A stretch of 64,000 nucleotides of DNA from Sporobacter sp963675425 (lineage in GTDB: Bacteria; Bacillota; Clostridia; Oscillospirales; Oscillospiraceae). The stretch is from the NCBI GenBank assembly GCA_963675425.1, contig OY776214.1, positions 2,232,001 through 2,296,000 of the forward strand. Direction: 5' to 3'. The translations under genes were made by a program, and so were the position numbers. The stretch's first letter is position 1, and the number at the start of each line of letters is the position of its first letter. This document shows positions 26,141 through 34,591 of the stretch, piece by piece. Under the pieces are notes generated by a model that had not been told where the DNA came from, did no database searches, and worked only from the letters and a program-made list of their open reading frames with translations.

Positions 26141-28117
26141 TTGGGAAGCGACTATAAGCATGTGTTTTCTCCCCTGACAATCAGGGGCGTCACATTTAAA
26201 AACCGTATAGAAATGGCCCCGACGTCGCCTAAATTCACGACGGAAAAGGGCTATATGACGACGGAGCATATCGATTACTTCCGCGCTGCCGGTCGCGGCG
26301 GCGCGGCGATCATCACGCTGGGCAACTGCTCGGTTGACATCGAGCATGCTCAGGATGAACCACGCCAGGTCGGTCTCGACAGCGACGATTATCTCATCGG
26401 TCTGGGCCGGTTTGCCGATATGTGCGACCGGTACGGCACGCTCGGTTCGCTGGAGGTTAACCACTCGGGACTCGACGCGAGCTGGGAGTATAACCACGTG
26501 CCGGCCATCGGCCCCTCCGCCCAGATGATGCCGAAGGAGCTCATGCGCGCGGCGGCAAACGGGCGCGAGCCCGTCCGCGCGCGGGAGATGACGATTGACG
26601 AAATCCACGAGCTTCAAAGCAAGTACGTTGACGCGGCGTACCGGTGCAAGTTCGCCGGGATGAAGATGTGCATGATCCATGGCGGGCACGGCAATCTAAT
26701 CGCGCAGTTTACAAGCCCCCTGTACAACCACCGGACGGACGAGTACGGCGGAAGCCTTGAAAATCGCGCGCGCTTCGGGATCGAGATTCTCGACGGTATC
26801 CGCAAAAAATGCGGCGAGAATTTCGTTATTGAGTTTCGCGTGTCGGCCGACGAGATCCATCCGGACGGTATGCACTTTGATGAGACCAAAGAGTACCTCA
26901 AAATGCTCGACGGGAAAATTGATATGGTCAATGTTTCGGCCGGGCTGCACTCGGACGTGAAATACTTCCGCTACTGGTCGCCGAATATGTACATGCCGCG
27001 CATGATCAACGTGAAGTATGCCGCCGAGCTGAAAAAGATACTAAGCTGCAAGGTCACAACCGTGGCGGGCATCTCAAGCCTGGACGACGCCGAAAAGATA
27101 CTCTCCGAGGGCTGGGCCGACTTTGTGGCTATGGCGCGCGCTTTGATGGCAGACCCCGAAATGCCGCGCAAGTACGCGAAGAACGCGCCGGAGGAACACG
27201 TGCCGTGCACGCGCTGCAACTACTGCGGCCGGCGTATCGGCGGCATCCGCACCGTGGCGTGCGCCGTCAATCCCAAGCTGGGCCGCGAGGCCGAGCTGGA
27301 GGATGGCCGGGTCCGCCCGGCGGCCGTGAAGAAGACAGTCGCCGTCGTGGGGGCCGGCCCGGCCGGCATGCAGGCCACGCTCACGCTTCTGGAGCGGGGG
27401 CACGACGTTGTGCTGTTTGAAAAAGAGACGGTTGTCGGCGGCAACCTCATTGCCGCCGCGTCCATGGAGCTCAAGCAGGATATGAAGGATTACCTCGCTT
27501 ACATCCAGAGGACCGTTATGAAAAGCGGCGCCGATATCCGCCTGGGGACACCGGCCACAGCCGAGGTGATCCGGTCTCTCGGGCCGGATGCGCTCGTTAT
27601 CGCCGCGGGCGCGGAACCCTTTATGCCAAAGGTGCCCGGCATTGACCTGCCGCACGTGCATTGGGCGGCGGACGCCGATATGGGCAAGTGCGGGGTTGGT
27701 CAATCGGCTGTCATAATCGGCGGCGGCTCGCTGGGGTTGGAAAGCGCCGTGACCCAGTCCTCCGCGGGGAGGAAGGTCAAGGTGCTGGAAATTCTGCCGA
27801 GCATTGCCCTGGACGGGGCGACGAACGAGCTGGTTAATCTGATCGGTCAAAACGGCGGGGAGATTCTGACAAACCGGCGTGTAACCGAAATCCGCTCGGA
27901 TACGGTTGTGTGCACCGTGCTCACGACGGGTGAAATCGAGGAGCACTCGTGCGATACGGTCCTGATTTCGGCGGGGCTTGTGCCGCGCCGGTCTGTTGCG
28001 GAGGAGCTGCGACACGTACTGCCGGAGACGGAGGTCGCCATCGTCGGAGACTTAAACAAGCCGCGTACCCTCGGCGAGGCCATCCGCGAGGGCTTTGACG
28101 CCGCGCTGAATATATAG
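26141..28117 (+). CDS. old-yellow-enzyme / Fe-S / FAD-NAD(P) fusion (2,4-dienoyl-CoA reductase, BaiCD/BaiH-like) 1
   Basis: 658-aa enzyme reducing activated C=C bonds with NAD(P)H. TTG 26141 is the probable start; the ribosome binding site is weak. An N-terminal FMN barrel (about 1-345) has HVFSPLTIRGVTFKNRIEMA and IHGGHGNLIAQFTSPLYNHR (usually His-Gly-AHG-His in the family). The 4Fe-4S ligands are in CTRCNYCGRRIGG ... CAVNP (about 355-372). The C-terminal half has an FAD site (VAVVGAGPAGMQATL) and a NAD(P) site (AVIIGGGSLGLESAV). It could also supply electrons to the separate FAD proteins in this island. A paralogue is at 50066. Confidence 0.9.
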   Translation: MGSDYKHVFSPLTIRGVTFKNRIEMAPTSPKFTTEKGYMTTEHIDYFRAAGRGGAAIITLGNCSVDIEHAQDEPRQVGLDSDDYLIGLGRFADMCDRYGTLGSLEVNHSGLDASWEYNHVPAIGPSAQMMPKELMRAAANGREPVRAREMTIDEIHELQSKYVDAAYRCKFAGMKMCMIHGGHGNLIAQFTSPLYNHRTDEYGGSLENRARFGIEILDGIRKKCGENFVIEFRVSADEIHPDGMHFDETKEYLKMLDGKIDMVNVSAGLHSDVKYFRYWSPNMYMPRMINVKYAAELKKILSCKVTTVAGISSLDDAEKILSEGWADFVAMARALMADPEMPRKYAKNAPEEHVPCTRCNYCGRRIGGIRTVACAVNPKLGREAELEDGRVRPAAVKKTVAVVGAGPAGMQATLTLLERGHDVVLFEKETVVGGNLIAAASMELKQDMKDYLAYIQRTVMKSGADIRLGTPATAEVIRSLGPDALVIAAGAEPFMPKVPGIDLPHVHWAADADMGKCGVGQSAVIIGGGSLGLESAVTQSSAGRKVKVLEILPSIALDGATNELVNLIGQNGGEILTNRRVTEIRSDTVVCTVLTTGEIEEHSCDTVLISAGLVPRRSVAEELRHVLPETEVAIVGDLNKPRTLGEAIREGFDAALNI

Positions 28118-28157
28118 AAGCTGAGAAACCTAAAGGCAATAGGGAGGGCGGAGCCCC

Positions 28158-29105
28158 TTGAACATGAAAGAAATCGAGGCGATTGTAACGGTCGCACAGA
28201 GCAAGAGCTTTTACGAAGCGGCTTATGCGCTCAACTACTCGCCCTCGGTCATATCCAAATGCGTTTCTGCGGTTGAAGAGGAGCTGGGCGTGACGCTGTT
28301 TGTCCGCAGCAACCGGGCGTCCGCTATATCCCTTACGAAGGAGGGCGTGCTGCTGATGCCCCACTTCGTTGGGCTCTATGAGCGCTGCCAGCGCCTTCAC
28401 AACGATGCGGCCGCGCTGCGCGAAAGCAGCGACGGCCTGCTCCGCATCGGCACCGGCAATCAGCTGTGCTCACCGGGTATGGACGAGATCATGGCGGATT
28501 TTTACCACGCGAATGCGGATATACGGATTGAACAGACGAAGCTGGACTTTGAGGCTCAGATACACGCGCTGTACTCAGGTCGGCAGGACGGCGTCTTTTT
28601 CCTGGTGCAGCATGGCAGCGACAACGCGGAAACGCTGAGCAGTCTCATTAAGGACCCTAAGGTGGAGGCATTTCATCTTGTGCGCGAGCGGGAGATGTAT
28701 CTGGGAATATCCGAGGAAGAGCCGCTGGCAAAGCAGGACACCGCGCCCCTTGAAGCATTCCGGGGCTTTTCGTTTGCGTTTCACTCCAATAAGGTTATTT
28801 TAGAGAAATCCGGGACGATGACGCCCTTTATTTCTCTCAGTGGCAGAGCCGGATTTGATTTGAAGCCCATTTACATTGATCCCCGCGATACGAGTGCTTT
28901 TTATCTGGCCACTCAGATGAAAATCGCCATTCCGTCGCTTCGCGGGTCCTTTAAGTATCCGGCCGTCAAATTCATCCGGATTGAGGACTGGGATTCGTTT
29001 TCGGATTCTTATTTTATGACGCTTCGTGACAACAGAAGCGCATCGCTGGCCCAGTTCCAGAAAAGCGTGCTGGCTTTTCTAAAGCATCAGCAAATCGCGA
29101 ATTGA
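28158..29105 (+). CDS. LysR-type transcriptional regulator 2
   Basis: 315-aa LysR regulator; TTG 28158 with GGAGGGCGGAG upstream (ATG 28164 possible). The helix-turn-helix region reads SKSFYEAAYALNYSPSVISK and CVSAVEEELGVTLFVRS. The effector domain follows from about residue 90. It is 40 bases after the old-yellow-enzyme gene, so it may be the last gene of the importer operon and regulate it by feedback. A strong terminator follows. Confidence 0.9.
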   Translation: MNMKEIEAIVTVAQSKSFYEAAYALNYSPSVISKCVSAVEEELGVTLFVRSNRASAISLTKEGVLLMPHFVGLYERCQRLHNDAAALRESSDGLLRIGTGNQLCSPGMDEIMADFYHANADIRIEQTKLDFEAQIHALYSGRQDGVFFLVQHGSDNAETLSSLIKDPKVEAFHLVREREMYLGISEEEPLAKQDTAPLEAFRGFSFAFHSNKVILEKSGTMTPFISLSGRAGFDLKPIYIDPRDTSAFYLATQMKIAIPSLRGSFKYPAVKFIRIEDWDSFSDSYFMTLRDNRSASLAQFQKSVLAFLKHQQIAN

Positions 29106-29130
29106 TTGGCTGTGGGGGAAATACAGAAAA

Positions 29131-29160
29131 AACTGCCGCATTCAATGCGGCAGTTGGTTT
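29131..29160 (+). terminator. terminator after LysR-type gene 2
   Basis: Stem AACTGCCGCATT / AATGCGGCAGTT with a one-base loop, then GGTTTTT. Confidence 0.8.
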
Positions 29161-29193
29161 TTCGCGGCCTGAAAACGGCGGAGATAATGCCAC

Positions 29194-29218
29194 ATAGATT
29201 TCCGAATGGGAAATCTAT
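29194..29218. promoter_or_regulatory. 10-bp inverted repeat upstream of UroD-type gene 2
   Basis: ATAGATTTCC, five bases, GGAAATCTAT: perfect arms. Possible operator, separate from the 16-bp palindrome 20 bases downstream. Confidence 0.45.
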
Positions 29219-29237
29219 AACAAAAATATGATTTTGA

Positions 29238-29253
29238 TCGCGCGCTGTCGCGA
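29238..29253. promoter_or_regulatory. 16-bp palindrome upstream of UroD-type gene 2
   Basis: TCGCGCGCTGTCGCGA, 15 of 16 bases as at 13279-13294. Centre about 86 bases before the start codon. AT-rich sequence with TAAAAT follows, so it may overlap a promoter. Confidence 0.5.
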
Positions 29254-29331
29254 TGTAAAATATTTATAACAGAATATGTTTATTCGGGCTGCGGTAAAAG
29301 CCTGAAAATCAGACGAAAGGCCTGATGTGCT

Positions 29332-30363
29332 ATGGCTTATAAGGAAATCTTTATACCAACGATACCGAAGCAGTGGCCGCTTCCCTCGCGGATTTATCCC
29401 ATCTCCCCGCGGGAGAATCTGATGCGGGCGCTGAATCATCAAAAACCGGCTTGGATGCCGAGCCTGTACGGGTCGGGTAAGCTCTACGCTTCCGCCATTG
29501 CCCGGGACAGCCCGATTGAGCGTACCTCGGACGCGGTTGACTGGTTCGGCGTGCAGTACAAATACTCCGAGGCGCAGGGATCCAACACGCCAATGGGGAA
29601 CGTGCTGGACACCATTACCGAATGGGAAGATAAAATTCACTGGGAGGACCTCAGCCAGTATGACTGGGCAGCCGACGCCGCTCGGTTTTCCCCGGACACG
29701 AATCTGGCTACATATATGCGCATGAGCAACGGTCCCTTTGAGCGGCTGCACATGCTCATGGGCTTTGAGCAGGCGCTCTTGGACCTTATTTCCGAGCCGG
29801 AGGCTGTGCATGCTTTTCTCATGCGGCTCGTTGATTTTAAAATTGAGCTTTTTAACCGAATCACCGATCATATTCAGATCGACTACGTCACGGCGGCAGA
29901 CGACTGGGGCACGATGCGCGCACCATTTTTTTCCACGTCGCTCTTCGAGCAGACGATATTGGAGCCGACGGTCCGCTTTGTCAAGGCGGTCCAGGCCCGG
30001 GGGACCAAATTTGTGGCGCACTGCTGCGGCAAGGTCGACTGCTTTGTGCCGTATCTCGTCGAGGAGATCGGCGTGGATGTCCTTGAGATTCAGGGCGCGC
30101 TGAACGACATCCCCGGCATTCTCCAAAAATACGGCAGCCGTGTCACCGTTGAATACGGCGTGGACCCGCGAATTGTTTACGATCCCGACACGTCGGAGGA
30201 CGAGGTGCGCGCGCATGTGCGCGATATCATTAATACCTTCGGCGCGCGGGCCGTACCCGGTTCGGGCATTGTTGCCAGCTATGGCAGCAGCTATGAGCAT
30301 ATCTTCTACCCGATGGAAGAGGAGTTTTACGAATACAGCAAAAAGCTCTATGCCGGCCTGTAA
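29332..30363 (+). CDS. uroporphyrinogen-decarboxylase (UroD/MtaA)-fold protein 2
   Basis: 343-aa UroD-superfamily protein, paralogous in outline to the one at 12145. ATG 29332 has GAAAGG upstream. Visible elements are SPRENLMRALNHQKPAWMPS, VTAADDWGTMRAPFFS, and FVAHCCGKVDCFVPYLVEE with the His-x-Cys pair of zinc-dependent MtaA-like enzymes. Where those carry a late Cys, this one has AVPGSGIVASYG, with Ser. No corrinoid protein is encoded nearby. It starts the second half of the island, 26 bases upstream of a FAD protein. Function unknown; perhaps a C1-transfer or decarboxylation step. Confidence 0.85.
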   Translation: MAYKEIFIPTIPKQWPLPSRIYPISPRENLMRALNHQKPAWMPSLYGSGKLYASAIARDSPIERTSDAVDWFGVQYKYSEAQGSNTPMGNVLDTITEWEDKIHWEDLSQYDWAADAARFSPDTNLATYMRMSNGPFERLHMLMGFEQALLDLISEPEAVHAFLMRLVDFKIELFNRITDHIQIDYVTAADDWGTMRAPFFSTSLFEQTILEPTVRFVKAVQARGTKFVAHCCGKVDCFVPYLVEEIGVDVLEIQGALNDIPGILQKYGSRVTVEYGVDPRIVYDPDTSEDEVRAHVRDIINTFGARAVPGSGIVASYGSSYEHIFYPMEEEFYEYSKKLYAGL

Positions 30364-30389
30364 CAGGCAACGTTACTGGAGGTTGAATA

Positions 30390-31910
30390 ATGATTCAAAA
30401 TAACAATCAGAGACGATGGTCCTTTGAAACGCCGCCGCCGGCTGTGCCGGCGTCTGAAATCATGGAAACAGTTGAGGCCGACGTCGCCGTTATCGGCGCG
30501 GGTCTGTCGGGGCTTTGCGCTGCGCTGCGGGCATCCGAGCTCGGCGCGGACGTTGTCGTGCTGGAAAAGACGAAGTCCTGGAATGTACGCGGCGGGCATA
30601 TCGGCGTGGCCAATTCCAAAGCGTGGCGCGAGGCCGGGATCGTCAACGATAAAAAAGAGCTCGCGCGTGAGTGGATCGCCGCCTGCTCCAACAGGGCCAG
30701 GGAAGAGCAGGTGTGGCTGTTCGTCCACAAAAGCGAGGAAGCGTTTGACTGGATGGCGGACCACGAGGCCGCGCATGACACGTATCCGAAGCTCGTCGGC
30801 GCGCGGTACGCCGGACCGTCCTATACGGAGCGCTACGGCTCACACCTGTTTTTCGGGCCGAAAAAAACAGGCATTCAGGAGGCTGCCGAATATCTTTACG
30901 AGGACAGCGTGAAGCTGGGGGCACGGTATTATTTCAATACGCCGGGCGTGCAGCTTGAAAAAGAAAATGGTCGCGTTACCGCCGTTATTGCCGGAAAACC
31001 CGGGCATTACCGGCGCATACGCGTTAAAAAGGGTGTTATTCTTGCCACAGGCGATATTCACGGCGATACGGAAATGCTTGAGGCGTACTGCCCGATGTTT
31101 TTAAAGGTGACTAAAAGCCAGTATACGCCGCCGGGAGCGAACACGGGCGATGGACACAAGATGGGCCTTTGGGCCGGTGGCGTCATGGAGGACGCTCCGC
31201 TGCCTACCGTGATGCACCCACAGGGCTATAACCGGATGCAGGGTTTTTTCCTGTTTGTAAATATTTTCGGCGAGCGTTTTATGAACGAAGACACCTGGTG
31301 CCAGGCCAAAAGCCTGAGTATCCTGAAGCAGCCCGGAAATGTCGACTACGCCTACAGCATTTTTGACGCCGGCTGGCGCGAACAGATGATTGTCGGCATG
31401 CCGTACAGCGGCGGGCTGTTTAACGACAATTCGGCCTCGCTCTACGGCCAGCCGTTCACCGGTGAAAAAGAGGAGGCGTTTGTTCAGTCCGGGCTTGAAA
31501 ACGGCCTTATCGTCCGAGCCGATTCTATTGAAGAGCTTGCCGGAAAAATTGGGGTCAGCCCACAAAAGCTGACGGAAACGGTAAAGCGTTTTAACGAGCT
31601 GGCCGAATTAAAGGACGATGCTGACTTCGGCAAGCGGCCCGAATTGCTGTTCCCGATTGAGAATCCTCCATTTTATGCGGCAAAGTTTGGCCCGGCCCAG
31701 CTTGTCGTAACGGGCGGGCTAAATGTCGACACGCGTTTGCGCGTTCTGGATGAGAAATTTGTGCCGATTGAGGGCCTGTATGCCGTGGGAAACGTGGCGG
31801 GCGGCCTGTACGGCGTGGATTACCCGACAATTATCCCCGGCAACAGCCACGGCCGCGCCGTGACGTGGGGCTATCTGGCCGGACAGTATTCCATGGAGGA
31901 CAGCGGATGA
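30390..31910 (+). CDS. fumarate-reductase-like FAD-binding oxidoreductase 2
   Basis: 506-aa paralogue of the protein at 15202. GGAGG precedes ATG 30390. Shared blocks are VIGAGLSGLCAALRAS, VRGGHIGVANSKA, NTGDGHKMGLWAGG, GERFMNED, and GLYAVGNVAGGLYGVDYPTI with GNSHGRAVTWG. Cytoplasmic, no FMN or haem domain. The two paralogues may act on different unsaturated intermediates, or one may be the dehydrogenase and the other the reductase of a pathway. Confidence 0.88.
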   Translation: MIQNNNQRRWSFETPPPAVPASEIMETVEADVAVIGAGLSGLCAALRASELGADVVVLEKTKSWNVRGGHIGVANSKAWREAGIVNDKKELAREWIAACSNRAREEQVWLFVHKSEEAFDWMADHEAAHDTYPKLVGARYAGPSYTERYGSHLFFGPKKTGIQEAAEYLYEDSVKLGARYYFNTPGVQLEKENGRVTAVIAGKPGHYRRIRVKKGVILATGDIHGDTEMLEAYCPMFLKVTKSQYTPPGANTGDGHKMGLWAGGVMEDAPLPTVMHPQGYNRMQGFFLFVNIFGERFMNEDTWCQAKSLSILKQPGNVDYAYSIFDAGWREQMIVGMPYSGGLFNDNSASLYGQPFTGEKEEAFVQSGLENGLIVRADSIEELAGKIGVSPQKLTETVKRFNELAELKDDADFGKRPELLFPIENPPFYAAKFGPAQLVVTGGLNVDTRLRVLDEKFVPIEGLYAVGNVAGGLYGVDYPTIIPGNSHGRAVTWGYLAGQYSMEDSG

Positions 31911-31921
31911 TAATTAATATA

Positions 31922-32006
31922 TTGAATCATTGTTCAACGCTATGGGTTTGAATAAACTGAGTAGACATTCAAATTATATATAGTGACGAATTGAATCACT
32001 ATTCAA
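31922..32006. promoter_or_regulatory. paired TTGAA/TTCAA palindromes upstream of the QueG-like gene
   Basis: TTGAATCATTGTTCAA (31922-31937) and TTGAATCACTATTCAA (31991-32006) match in 13 of 16 bases and have centres 69 bases apart. Between them TTTGAAT (31947-31953) and ATTCAAA (31967-31973) face each other. The block fills the 114-base gap between FAD oxidoreductase 2 and the next gene; it looks like a multi-site operator around a promoter. Confidence 0.6.
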
Positions 32007-32024
32007 AATATAAGGGGTGTACTT

Positions 32025-32930
32025 ATGGATATTAAGAATATTATAAAAGAAGCCGCCTACGCAAACGGCATGGACATGTGCGGCGTGGCGGGGGTTAACC
32101 GCTTTGACGAATCGCCTCCGGGCCGCCACCCAAACGATATTCTGCCCGGCTGCAGAAGCGTTATCGTTGTCGGCGTGCGTCTTTTGGACGGGATCGTCCA
32201 GGCCAATTTCCGCACGTATGAAAACGGCCGGTACGACCTGAAAGGCCTGTACGGTACATACGGGTACACAATGCTGCCCAATTTTCAGCTCACCTACGCC
32301 TGCTACGCCGTGTCGCAGGCCATCGAGCGCCGTCTCGGCGAGACGGCGACGCCGCTGTCCACCGGGCCCATGACGAACGGGGTCCAGATCAGCATCCGAC
32401 ACTGCGCCGTCGCCGCGGGTCTCGGCGAGTTTGGCTGGATGAGTATTGTCTTAACGCCGGAATTCGGACCGAGAAACCGCTTCGGCGTTATCCTGACGAC
32501 CGCCGAAATTGAGCCTGATCCGCTGTACGACGGCCCGAAGCTGTGCGACCCCACAAAATGCCGCATCTGTACGGACGTTTGCCCGACAAACGCCATCGGG
32601 CAATATGGCTCGGAGGACTTCCGAACCTGCACGCTGGGGGAGAAATCCTACACGTACGGAAAGGTCAGCTTCCCGCGCTGCCAGGTGCCCACGCAGGGAC
32701 TGCGCAAGGAATATGGCGGCAAGGAGGACTGGGTTACGGCGGACGACCCGACAGACGCGGATATTGCCGACGCTAACGAACGCATGCCAATTTCCAACGC
32801 CGGCCTGCAGCACGGTGAGTCCTGGCACTGCGGCCTGTGCTTGTCGTACTGTCCCGTCGGCAATTGGAAGGACAGATTTTTAGAAAAGAAGCTTACCGGC
32901 GGCATGAGCGCCGTTAAAATCGAACGGTAA
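32025..32930 (+). CDS. QueG-like double 4Fe-4S protein
   Basis: 301-aa protein resembling the catalytic part of epoxyqueuosine reductase and reductive-dehalogenase-type proteins. AAGGGGTG precedes ATG 32025. The N-terminal domain has MDMCGVAGVNRFDESPPGR and CRSVIVVGVRLLDG. Two ferredoxin-like cluster motifs follow: CDPTKCRICTDVCPTNAI (about 182-199) and CGLCLSYCPVG (about 267-277). It lacks the C-terminal HEAT repeats of QueG and sits in a catabolic operon, so tRNA modification is unlikely. QueG-type proteins bind cobalamin; if this one does, it could be the missing corrinoid partner of the UroD-type proteins. That is inference. Confidence 0.75.
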   Translation: MDIKNIIKEAAYANGMDMCGVAGVNRFDESPPGRHPNDILPGCRSVIVVGVRLLDGIVQANFRTYENGRYDLKGLYGTYGYTMLPNFQLTYACYAVSQAIERRLGETATPLSTGPMTNGVQISIRHCAVAAGLGEFGWMSIVLTPEFGPRNRFGVILTTAEIEPDPLYDGPKLCDPTKCRICTDVCPTNAIGQYGSEDFRTCTLGEKSYTYGKVSFPRCQVPTQGLRKEYGGKEDWVTADDPTDADIADANERMPISNAGLQHGESWHCGLCLSYCPVGNWKDRFLEKKLTGGMSAVKIER

Positions 32931-32958
32931 AACGCCTTGGTATAAAGGAGGACTGGCT

Positions 32959-34548
32959 TTGGAAGCATCACAGCAAAAGCCCGCTGAGACGTATATGACG
33001 GCGGAGCAGGCCGGGCGAAAATGGGCGTTTGAAATCCCGCCCGCGCCGATTCCGGACAGCGAAATTGCCGAAATCATAACGGCGGATATTATTATCGTCG
33101 GCGAGGGGATGTCCGGCCTGTGCTGCGCGCTGGCAGCCCGGGAAGAGGGGGCGGATACGCTGATCGTGACGGCCAGCGGCCACCCCGTTGGACGGGGCGG
33201 GTCTGTGTGCGCCGCGTACAGCAAGGTGATGGACGAAATGGGATATCCGCGCATGGAGGTTGAGGACTTTTTTCTGCAGGAATTTGCGTCGTCGTCCTAT
33301 ACGATCGATCAGCGGAAGTGGTACAGCTTTTACAATAACAGCGAAGCGGCCATGAACTGGCTGATCGACAAGCTCCGCGCCGAGGGTGTCGGCGTCGTTT
33401 TGGAAGGCGGCAACGAGGACGATCCCTGCAGCCCGACCTTCCAGCCGGCCTGCACCCATGCCTTTGTGGGCAAGGGCGTCACCTTTGCCGGCGCAGGGAT
33501 TACGCTGGCGCTTAAAACGCTTGAAAAAGACTATTTGGCCCTCAATGGGCGAGTCGACTACAAGACGGTGGCCCGGCAGCTTATCCGGGATGATGGCGGA
33601 AAAGGCCGCGTCTCAGCCGTTGTGGCCCAGCGGGCCGACGGGAGCTATGTCAAATATGCCGCACGGAAGGCCGTTGTTTTAGCCACGGGAGACTTCTCGG
33701 CCAATAGGGACATGATGGCCAAGTATTGTCCGGCCTACGCCCGGTATTTTACGAATTCAAAGCTGGATTATGACGCCGGTTTTGTTGAGAAGGGGATTTT
33801 CAGGGGCGACGGCCACCTGATGGCGCTGTGGGCCGGAGCGGCCTGGCAGAAGACGTATCCCAACGCGCCGCTCATCCAGGGCAGCCGCCTGGGCGCGAAC
33901 ATGCCCTATGGCGCGCACCGTGGCCTGCGCCTCAACGTCCGGGGCGAGCGCTTCATGAACGAGGACGCCAACGCGCCCTATTCGGCGCTGGCGGCGCTGC
34001 GCGAGCCGGACCAGAAGGTTTTTGCCATCTGGGGCACGAACTACGCGTATGATATTACATGGAAGCTCCACGGCAGCCAGCGCGGCCAGCCGCCGGCTTC
34101 GCCCGAGGCGGTCATAACCCGCTGGGACAAGGAGGTCCAAAACGGCCAGCTGGTCCGGTGCGGGACTGTGGAGGACGTCGTCCGGGAGCTGGCGCTGCCA
34201 TATGAGGCAACGCTGGCCACGATTAAAAGGTATAACGAGCACTGCCGGGCTGGCAAGGATACGGATTTCTATAAGAAGGCTAAGTATCTGCAGGAGATTA
34301 AAGACGGCCCGTTTTACGGCGGGCTCATCAGCCAGTATCATTTCTTTTCCGTTTTCGGCGGACCGCGGACGAATCATAAGATGCAGCTCTGCAACGATAA
34401 CGATGAGCCCATTGAGGGTCTTTATGCCGTCGGCATGATGATCGGCGACATGTACGCCAATTGCTACAATTTCCGTATAGCCGGCCACAACTACGGCTGC
34501 TGTCTGACGTTCGGCTATCTGACCGGAAAACGCCTCGCATCCCAATAA
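32959..34548 (+). CDS. fumarate-reductase-like FAD-binding oxidoreductase 3
   Basis: 529-aa FAD_binding_2 protein, more distant from the other two. TTG 32959 is the start, 7 bases after AAGGAGG. It shows IIVGEGMSGLCCALAAREEG (dinucleotide motif), RKAVVLATGDFSANRDMM, GDGHLMALWAGAAW, LNVRGERFMNEDANAPYSAL, and a C-terminal GLYAVGMMIGDMYANCYNFR with AGHNYGCCLTFGYLTG. The His in AGHNYG takes the place of the NSHG motif of its two relatives. Cytoplasmic; acceptor unknown. Confidence 0.86.
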   Translation: MEASQQKPAETYMTAEQAGRKWAFEIPPAPIPDSEIAEIITADIIIVGEGMSGLCCALAAREEGADTLIVTASGHPVGRGGSVCAAYSKVMDEMGYPRMEVEDFFLQEFASSSYTIDQRKWYSFYNNSEAAMNWLIDKLRAEGVGVVLEGGNEDDPCSPTFQPACTHAFVGKGVTFAGAGITLALKTLEKDYLALNGRVDYKTVARQLIRDDGGKGRVSAVVAQRADGSYVKYAARKAVVLATGDFSANRDMMAKYCPAYARYFTNSKLDYDAGFVEKGIFRGDGHLMALWAGAAWQKTYPNAPLIQGSRLGANMPYGAHRGLRLNVRGERFMNEDANAPYSALAALREPDQKVFAIWGTNYAYDITWKLHGSQRGQPPASPEAVITRWDKEVQNGQLVRCGTVEDVVRELALPYEATLATIKRYNEHCRAGKDTDFYKKAKYLQEIKDGPFYGGLISQYHFFSVFGGPRTNHKMQLCNDNDEPIEGLYAVGMMIGDMYANCYNFRIAGHNYGCCLTFGYLTGKRLASQ

Positions 34549-34591
34549 ACAGCGCCGCGCTGTATTATTCGTTATTTGGGAGGAATTGAAA

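Noticed and set aside
32025..32930. Calling the protein epoxyqueuosine reductase (queG)
   Set aside because: It is short, lacks the HEAT-repeat C-terminus, and lies in a catabolic operon; only the catalytic-core resemblance is supported.
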